From: Dehalococcoidales bacterium | GTDB lineage: Bacteria; Chloroflexota; Dehalococcoidia; E44-bin15 | Direction of reading: 5' to 3' | Assembly (NCBI GenBank): GCA_012974295.1 | Contig: JAAXQM010000130.1 | Coordinates: forward strand, 1-10,121 | DNA length: 10,121 bases | Part shown: positions 6,792-10,121 of the stretch, piece by piece | How the letters are laid out: each line of letters begins with the position of its first letter | Position numbering within the stretch: position 1 is the stretch's first letter | Translations under genes and position numbers: made by a program | Notes under the pieces: model-generated | What the model saw: only the letters and a program-made list of their open reading frames with translations | Database searches by the model: none | What the model was told of the DNA's origin: nothing

Positions 6792-6829
6792 CGTTGCACC
6801 AAACATCGCGGCGGTAAATCTATACGCCG

Positions 6830-9037
6830 CTACCTTTGGGGAGGCCTCCCACCCCTATCCGGAAAACGCCTCGGCGGCCCTCCCTGGGGTCTGCGCTGAA
6901 AATCACGACTCGGAGCGCCGGGACCATTGGATTGTCTGGGAGAGCCTGATGCCACACTATCTGCTGAGAGCCCCTGCAACACAGCGCGACGGGATAGGTT
7001 CACCCGCCCCATGCGGTCGACCTCGGTGACCATAACCATAATCTCATCACCTATTTTTACAATATCCTCAACACTAGCCACCCGGTAGTCGGCAAGCTCA
7101 CTGATATGAACCATCCCCTCTTTACCGGGGAGGATCTCGACAAAGGCGCCAATGTTGATCACCCGGGTCACCTTGCCAGTATATACGCCGCCAACCTCCA
7201 CATCCCGGATCAAATCCTGGATCATCTTGATCGCCTTTTCTGCTCCCTCTTGATTGATTGAGCCGATGATTACGGTACCATCGTTGTCAACGTCTATAGA
7301 CGCCTTGGTCTCCTCGGTGATCGACCTGATCATCTTGCCTCCCGGGCCGATGATCGTACCGATCTTTGCAGGGTCTATGGTTATTTTCTGCATCCTGGGG
7401 GCATATTGACTGAGCTCCGGTCTGCTGGAGCTTATGGTCTGGTTCATCTTTTCGATAATGAAGCAGCGGGCATCATTTGCCTGCTTAATCGCCTCCTCGA
7501 TAACCTCGAAGGAGATTCCTTTAAGCTTGATGTCCATTTGTAGGGCAGTGATCCCTTCCACCGTTCCTGCCACTTTGAAATCCATATCACCGTAGGCATC
7601 TTCCAGACCCTCTATATCGGTAAGTACGACATATTTACCATCTTCAACGATAACCCCCATAGCCACCCCGGCGACAGTAGCACTTACGGGAATGCCGGCG
7701 TCCATCAGGGAGAGGATGCTGGCGCAAACGCTTGCCATGGAGCTTGAGCCGTTGGAGGATAGGACCTCGGATACCAGGCGGAGAGTATAGGGAAAGTCCT
7801 CCTCCTTGGGAAGTACAGGAGTAAGTGCCCTTTCCACCAGAGCACCGTGTCCGATCTCCCGTCGCCCCGGTCCTCCCATACGTTTCACCTCACCGGTGCA
7901 GAAGGGGGGGAAATTATAGTGATGCAGGAAGCGTTTGCTCTCCTCCGGACTGATTGTATCGATGAGCTGCTCCTTCCTCATGGAGCCTAACGTAGCAATG
8001 CTCAATACCTGTGTACCCCCGCGCTTGAATAGACCTGTGCCATGGGTGCGGGGTAGAAGGCCAACCTCACATGTGATGGGGCGAACCTCAGTGGGCGCAC
8101 GGCCGCTGAGACGAGTTCCCTTCTGCAGGATTTGCGACCTCACCTGTTTCTTTAACAGGGATTCTAGGGTGGAAGTGATCTCCTTGGGGGAGAACCTCTC
8201 TCCCAGCTTCTGAGTAAGCTCCTCGCCAATGGCATCGAGGGCTTCCATACGCTCTGCCTTTACTTTGTAAATTACATCATTAAGCCTGTCTTCGATGATG
8301 GCGGATACTGCTTCCTCAACCTCGGGATTGGTCTCAGGTGGGTTGAAATCCATTTTGGGCTTGCCACAGGCATCGCGAAGCTGCTGTTGTATCCTGATGA
8401 TATCCTGATTCGCCTGTTGCGCAAATTTAATTGCATCCAGTATAACACCCTCAGATATGCCCTTTGCTCCAGCTTCTACCATGACTAGAGCGTCACTGGA
8501 ACCGGCTATGACGATGTCCAGTGAGCTATCGGCCAGCTGCGTAAACGTGGGATTAAGCACGAGCTCTCCGTCTATGTAACCAACACGTGTCGCTCCAACC
8601 GGTCCCGCAAATGGGATAGGGGAAAGTGATAGCGCTGCCGAGGCGCCAATTATAGCCAGTATGTCAGCATCGTTCTCTTGATCTGAAGAGAGGACGGTGA
8701 TCACGACCTGCATTTCGTTGCGGAAGCCCTTGGTAAGTAGGGGGCGGATTGAGCGGTCAATGAGCCGATCGGCGAGGATAGCATCCTGGCTGGGGCGGCT
8801 TTCCCTTCTGATGAAGCTCCCGGGGATCTTGCCGACGGCATAGTGCTTTTCCTCGTATTCAACGGTAAGAGGGATAAAATCAATCCCCTCACGCTTCTCG
8901 CTGGAGACACAGGCAGTAACCAATATTATAGTGTCGCCGTACTTTACTGTTACTGCGCCGTCTGCCTGACCGGCAAGCTTACCGGTCTCAATAACAAGGG
9001 GCTGCCCGCCCACCAGGCATTCAACAGTCTGTGGCAT
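6830..9037 (-). CDS. pnp: Polyribonucleotide nucleotidyltransferase (PNPase)
   Basis: PNPase degrades RNA 3' to 5' by phosphorolysis as a trimer. From the ATG at 9037 the protein has 735 residues. The domains in order are RNase PH-like domain 1 (about 5-215), the helical domain (about 240-310), catalytic RNase PH-like domain 2 (about 320-540), a KH domain (547-615, with its GPGG loop at 564-567), an S1 domain (616-680), and a disordered Arg/Gly/Pro-rich tail (about 690-735). Phosphorolytic residues D480, D486 and K488 lie in DAYGDMDFK and match E. coli D486, D492 and K494. An upstream in-frame ATG at 9079 lies inside rpsO. I reject it because AAGGAGG (9049-9055) precedes the 9037 ATG and MPQTVEC begins the conserved domain. 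rpsO-pnp pairing is widespread in bacteria. Confidence 0.97.
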   Translation of the reverse strand: MPQTVECLVGGQPLVIETGKLAGQADGAVTVKYGDTIILVTACVSSEKREGIDFIPLTVEYEEKHYAVGKIPGSFIRRESRPSQDAILADRLIDRSIRPLLTKGFRNEMQVVITVLSSDQENDADILAIIGASAALSLSPIPFAGPVGATRVGYIDGELVLNPTFTQLADSSLDIVIAGSSDALVMVEAGAKGISEGVILDAIKFAQQANQDIIRIQQQLRDACGKPKMDFNPPETNPEVEEAVSAIIEDRLNDVIYKVKAERMEALDAIGEELTQKLGERFSPKEITSTLESLLKKQVRSQILQKGTRLSGRAPTEVRPITCEVGLLPRTHGTGLFKRGGTQVLSIATLGSMRKEQLIDTISPEESKRFLHHYNFPPFCTGEVKRMGGPGRREIGHGALVERALTPVLPKEEDFPYTLRLVSEVLSSNGSSSMASVCASILSLMDAGIPVSATVAGVAMGVIVEDGKYVVLTDIEGLEDAYGDMDFKVAGTVEGITALQMDIKLKGISFEVIEEAIKQANDARCFIIEKMNQTISSSRPELSQYAPRMQKITIDPAKIGTIIGPGGKMIRSITEETKASIDVDNDGTVIIGSINQEGAEKAIKMIQDLIRDVEVGGVYTGKVTRVINIGAFVEILPGKEGMVHISELADYRVASVEDIVKIGDEIMVMVTEVDRMGRVNLSRRAVLQGLSADSVASGSPRQSNGPGAPSRDFQRRPQGGPPRRFPDRGGRPPQR

Positions 9038-9048
9038 TCTAAGGTTAA

Positions 9049-9055
9049 CCTCCTT
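9049..9055 (-). promoter_or_regulatory. pnp ribosome-binding site overlapping the rpsO stop
   Basis: A perfect AAGGAGG on the minus strand lies 11 bases before the pnp ATG at 9037. Its first two bases are also the last two of the rpsO TAA stop (9054-9056). This decides the pnp start and suggests that ribosomes finishing rpsO influence pnp initiation. Confidence 0.7.
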
Positions 9056-9317
9056 ACTTTCGGATACCGAGCCTTGCAATCACCGAACGGTAACGCTCAG
9101 GGTCGATTCTGGTCAAGTATTTTAAATGTCGCTGCCGTTGTCCCACCAGCATGAGAAGACCACGCAGGTTGTGAAAATCGTGGCTATTAGCTCTCATGTG
9201 ATCGGTCAGGCGATTTATCCGCCCCGTAAGTAGGGCAACCTGAACCTCAGGGGAACCAGTGTCCTCCTCGTGAAGTCGATAAGCCTCAATAGTAGTTTGC
9301 TTTGTATTTTTATCCAT
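9054..9317 (-). CDS. rpsO: 30S ribosomal protein S15
   Basis: S15 binds the central domain of 16S rRNA early in 30S assembly. From the ATG at 9317 the protein has 87 residues, close to the usual 88-89. It shows the conserved YRLHEEDTGSPEVQVALLT segment, then INRLTDHM, HDFHNLRGL, and a typical basic C-terminal half ending in RYRSVIARLGIRK. The reading frame is open further upstream to an ATG at 9362, but that codon lies upstream of the -35 of an excellent promoter (9330-9358) and the extra residues do not fit S15. The ribosome site before 9317 is weak (TGAG), consistent with a near-leaderless message. It is the first gene of the five-gene minus-strand unit. Confidence 0.97.
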   Translation of the reverse strand: MDKNTKQTTIEAYRLHEEDTGSPEVQVALLTGRINRLTDHMRANSHDFHNLRGLLMLVGQRQRHLKYLTRIDPERYRSVIARLGIRK

Positions 9318-9329
9318 CTCAGATATAGC

Positions 9330-9358
9330 ATTATAGCATAACCATAACCCAATGTAAA
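9330..9358 (-). promoter_or_regulatory. Strong promoter of the rpsO-pnp-dapB-asd-dapA operon
   Basis: On the minus strand, TTTACA (plus-strand 9353-9358, five of six to consensus) is followed after exactly 17 bases by a perfect TATAAT (9330-9335). A TG two bases before the hexamer makes it an extended -10. The predicted start, about 6-8 bases downstream, falls near 9322-9324. The rpsO ATG is at 9317, so the 5' leader would be only about five to seven bases. Confidence 0.75.
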
Positions 9359-9495
9359 TCATAATCAGTTATCCCAGTTCCTTGACAGACCCCTACAAAT
9401 GGTGTTAAGAAAGTATCACTGAAGCCTGGCTAATAATACTTAAGTTCTGGCATATCAATGGATGTAGTCTGCCAGCATCTTAGGGAAGAGGTAAA

Positions 9496-9693
9496 TTGCC
9501 GAAAGTCGATATTAACGGAGTTAGTATAGGCTACGGAGTCGACGGGCACGGAGAATCCTTTCCACTAGGATTACATCGCGATTGTTTTGGCCTGGACACC
9601 AGTAGGTTCATCTATCAGTTGCTCCTTCTGCTTCCAATATTTTCACCATACGTCCAATATGCTCGTGATCGCTCAGCGAACTTGCTTCAATAA
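9496..9693 (+). pseudogene. Decayed N-terminal fragment of an alpha/beta-hydrolase
   Basis: A TTG start at 9496 has a fair ribosome site (AGAGG, 9487-9491). The first 18 or so residues, beginning MPKVDINGVSIGYGVDG, look like the usual N-terminus of alpha/beta-hydrolases. FGLDTSRF further on matches the loop after strand 3. However, the expected oxyanion motif (HG followed by a hydrophobic residue) is garbled in between, similarity is lost after about residue 40, and a stop comes at codon 66. No nucleophile elbow (GxSxG) or later catalytic residues follow. I read it as a gene remnant. A short functional peptide is possible but unlikely. Confidence 0.45.
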
Positions 9694-9775
9694 TCGACTA
9701 CACTGTATACTGCAGGCACTATAATGGCGGTCATTGCAGATTGCCACACATAATTGAGACCGCCGAAAAAGAGGT

Positions 9776-9860
9776 GCAGGATACTTCCTGCCGGGGGTCT
9801 GGGGATGCCCCCCAGCTTTAAAAAAGTCCCCCAATCTTGGGGGACTAGGGGGTTGATTGA
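9776..9860. repeat. Three-hairpin repeat-like element
   Basis: Three perfect hairpins stand in a row: 9776-9781/9786-9791 (GCAGGA/TCCTGC, 4-base loop), 9799-9804/9810-9815 (CTGGGG/CCCCAG, 5-base loop) and 9825-9834/9837-9846 (10-bp palindrome, 2-base spacer). A G-rich tail continues into GGGGGTTGATTG (9847-9858). The composition differs sharply from the flanks. I recall similar C/G-block hairpin sequences dispersed in Dehalococcoidia genomes, as in small non-coding mobile or REP-like repeats, but only one copy lies in this window, so its repeat status is unproven here. A further inverted pair, GGCGGTC/GACCGCC, lies just upstream (9726-9732, 9758-9764). Confidence 0.5.
9820..9846 (-). terminator. 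Intrinsic terminator-like hairpin, minus strand
   Basis: The 10-bp palindrome at 9825-9846 is followed on the minus strand by six T (plus-strand A-run 9820-9825). It would stop transcription moving leftwards out of the region of the oxidoreductase gene. On the plus strand the same hairpin is followed by G, not T, so it should not block transcription from left to right by this mechanism. Confidence 0.5.
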
Positions 9861-9883
9861 GACTATTTCAGCAGTCTTATAAT
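9853..9883 (+). promoter_or_regulatory. Possible promoter of the FAD oxidoreductase gene
   Basis: A perfect TATAAT at 9878-9883 lies 19 bases before the start codon at 9903. Candidate -35 boxes have imperfect spacing: TTGATT (9853-9858, 19 bases) and TTGAGA (9857-9862, 15 bases). The TTGATT lies at the edge of the hairpin element, so the element may contribute to the promoter. The leader would be only about 13 bases and would hold just the ribosome site. Confidence 0.4.
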
Positions 9884-9902
9884 TGAACAAAAGGGGGTTA
9901 CG

Positions 9903-10121
9903 ATGGCTGATGAGACCTTTGATGCGGTAATAGTTGGCGGAGGGAATAAAGCCCTATTCCTTGCGATGTACCTGGTCAAGTATGCTGGCATGAGCGTTGG
10001 CATATTTGAGCGGCGTCACGAGGTCGGCGGCTGCCTGGCCACCGAGGAAATAGCGGCCCCGGGCTTTCGAGGTAATACGCATGCCACAATACAATTGCCC
10101 TTCTACTACCTGCCTCTGTGG
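9903..10121 (+). CDS. FAD-dependent oxidoreductase, phytoene-desaturase-like (5' part)
   Basis: The first 73 codons are present; the gene continues past the window end. Residues 8-14 (AVIVGGG) are the start of a Rossmann dinucleotide-binding fold, then GMSVGIFERR with the acidic residue that contacts the adenosine ribose (E38), then VGG (43-45). The GGGNKAL variant (12-18) followed by the MYLVKYAGMSVGIFE stretch and the later APGF/NTHAT segment suit the phytoene desaturase/NAD(P)-FAD oxidoreductase superfamily (COG1233-like). Substrates in this superfamily vary widely (carotenoids, other hydrophobic alkenes or unknowns), and the N-terminus alone does not tell which. AAGGGGG (9891-9897) lies five bases before the ATG. 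No signal peptide is present. Confidence 0.85.
   Translation, partial: MADETFDAVIVGGGNKALFLAMYLVKYAGMSVGIFERRHEVGGCLATEEIAAPGFRGNTHATIQLPFYYLPLW

Larger units (their letters stand above)
4085..9358 (-). other. Probable operon rpsO-pnp-dapB-asd-dapA
   Basis: Five minus-strand genes follow one another with gaps of 16, 38 and 5 bases and one 4-base overlap. No terminator hairpin and no convincing internal promoter was seen between them. This implies one transcript coupling translation and RNA turnover (S15, PNPase) to early lysine/diaminopimelate synthesis. Chloroflexota such as Dehalococcoides have, as I recall, the same order. No lysine riboswitch precedes the dap genes, and there is no room for one. 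Confidence 0.7.

Noticed and set aside
6792..6829. Lysine riboswitch before the dap genes
   Set aside because: Only 38 bases separate pnp from dapB, far too few for a lysine riboswitch, and none is visible upstream of rpsO.
9382..9411. Plus-strand TTGACA at 9382-9387 as a promoter for the hydrolase remnant
   Set aside because: No -10 hexamer better than three of six matches lies at 16-19 bases, so only half a promoter is visible.
9687..9890. Minus-strand open frame of 67 codons
   Set aside because: It lies across the hairpin element and the oxidoreductase promoter, with no ribosome site and no motif.

Overview
This window looks like a chromosomal segment of a bacterium of the Chloroflexota, most likely class Dehalococcoidia. 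The main clues are the gene order rpsO-pnp-dapB-asd-dapA, the style of the housekeeping proteins, and a phytoene-desaturase-like FAD oxidoreductase of a type I associate with that class. This placement is an inference from memory; no database was searched.

Layout. Bases 1-931 hold no convincing protein gene. They do hold a run of hairpins ending in a minus-strand intrinsic terminator (a possible small RNA on the minus strand) and a possible plus-strand promoter. A plus-strand gene at 932-1756 encodes a ferredoxin-nitroreductase fusion. Two minus-strand tRNA genes follow, Tyr(GTA) with an encoded CCA end and Thr(TGT) without one. Next on the plus strand come purA (adenylosuccinate synthase, behind a good extended -10 promoter) and a 109-residue cysteine-motif protein of unknown function. 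Converging on these from the right is a compact minus-strand operon, rpsO-pnp-dapB-asd-dapA. It joins ribosomal protein S15 and polynucleotide phosphorylase to three consecutive enzymes of the aspartate-to-diaminopimelate/lysine route. The right end (9363-9902) is intergenic DNA with a decayed alpha/beta-hydrolase start and a three-hairpin repeat element. It leads into the first 73 codons of an FAD oxidoreductase that runs off the window.

How the genes work together. asd makes aspartate semialdehyde, dapA condenses it with pyruvate, and dapB reduces the product. All three are tightly spaced or overlapping behind rpsO-pnp, so one strong promoter at 9330-9358 could drive all five. That promoter lies so close to the rpsO start codon that the message should be nearly leaderless.

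Most of the window is ordinary housekeeping. I did not find a complete new defence or mobile system. The parts most worth a second look are the structured minus-strand intergenic region (322-590), the C33 tRNA-Thr, the near-leaderless rpsO, the hairpin repeat next to the oxidoreductase gene, and the small cysteine protein behind purA.
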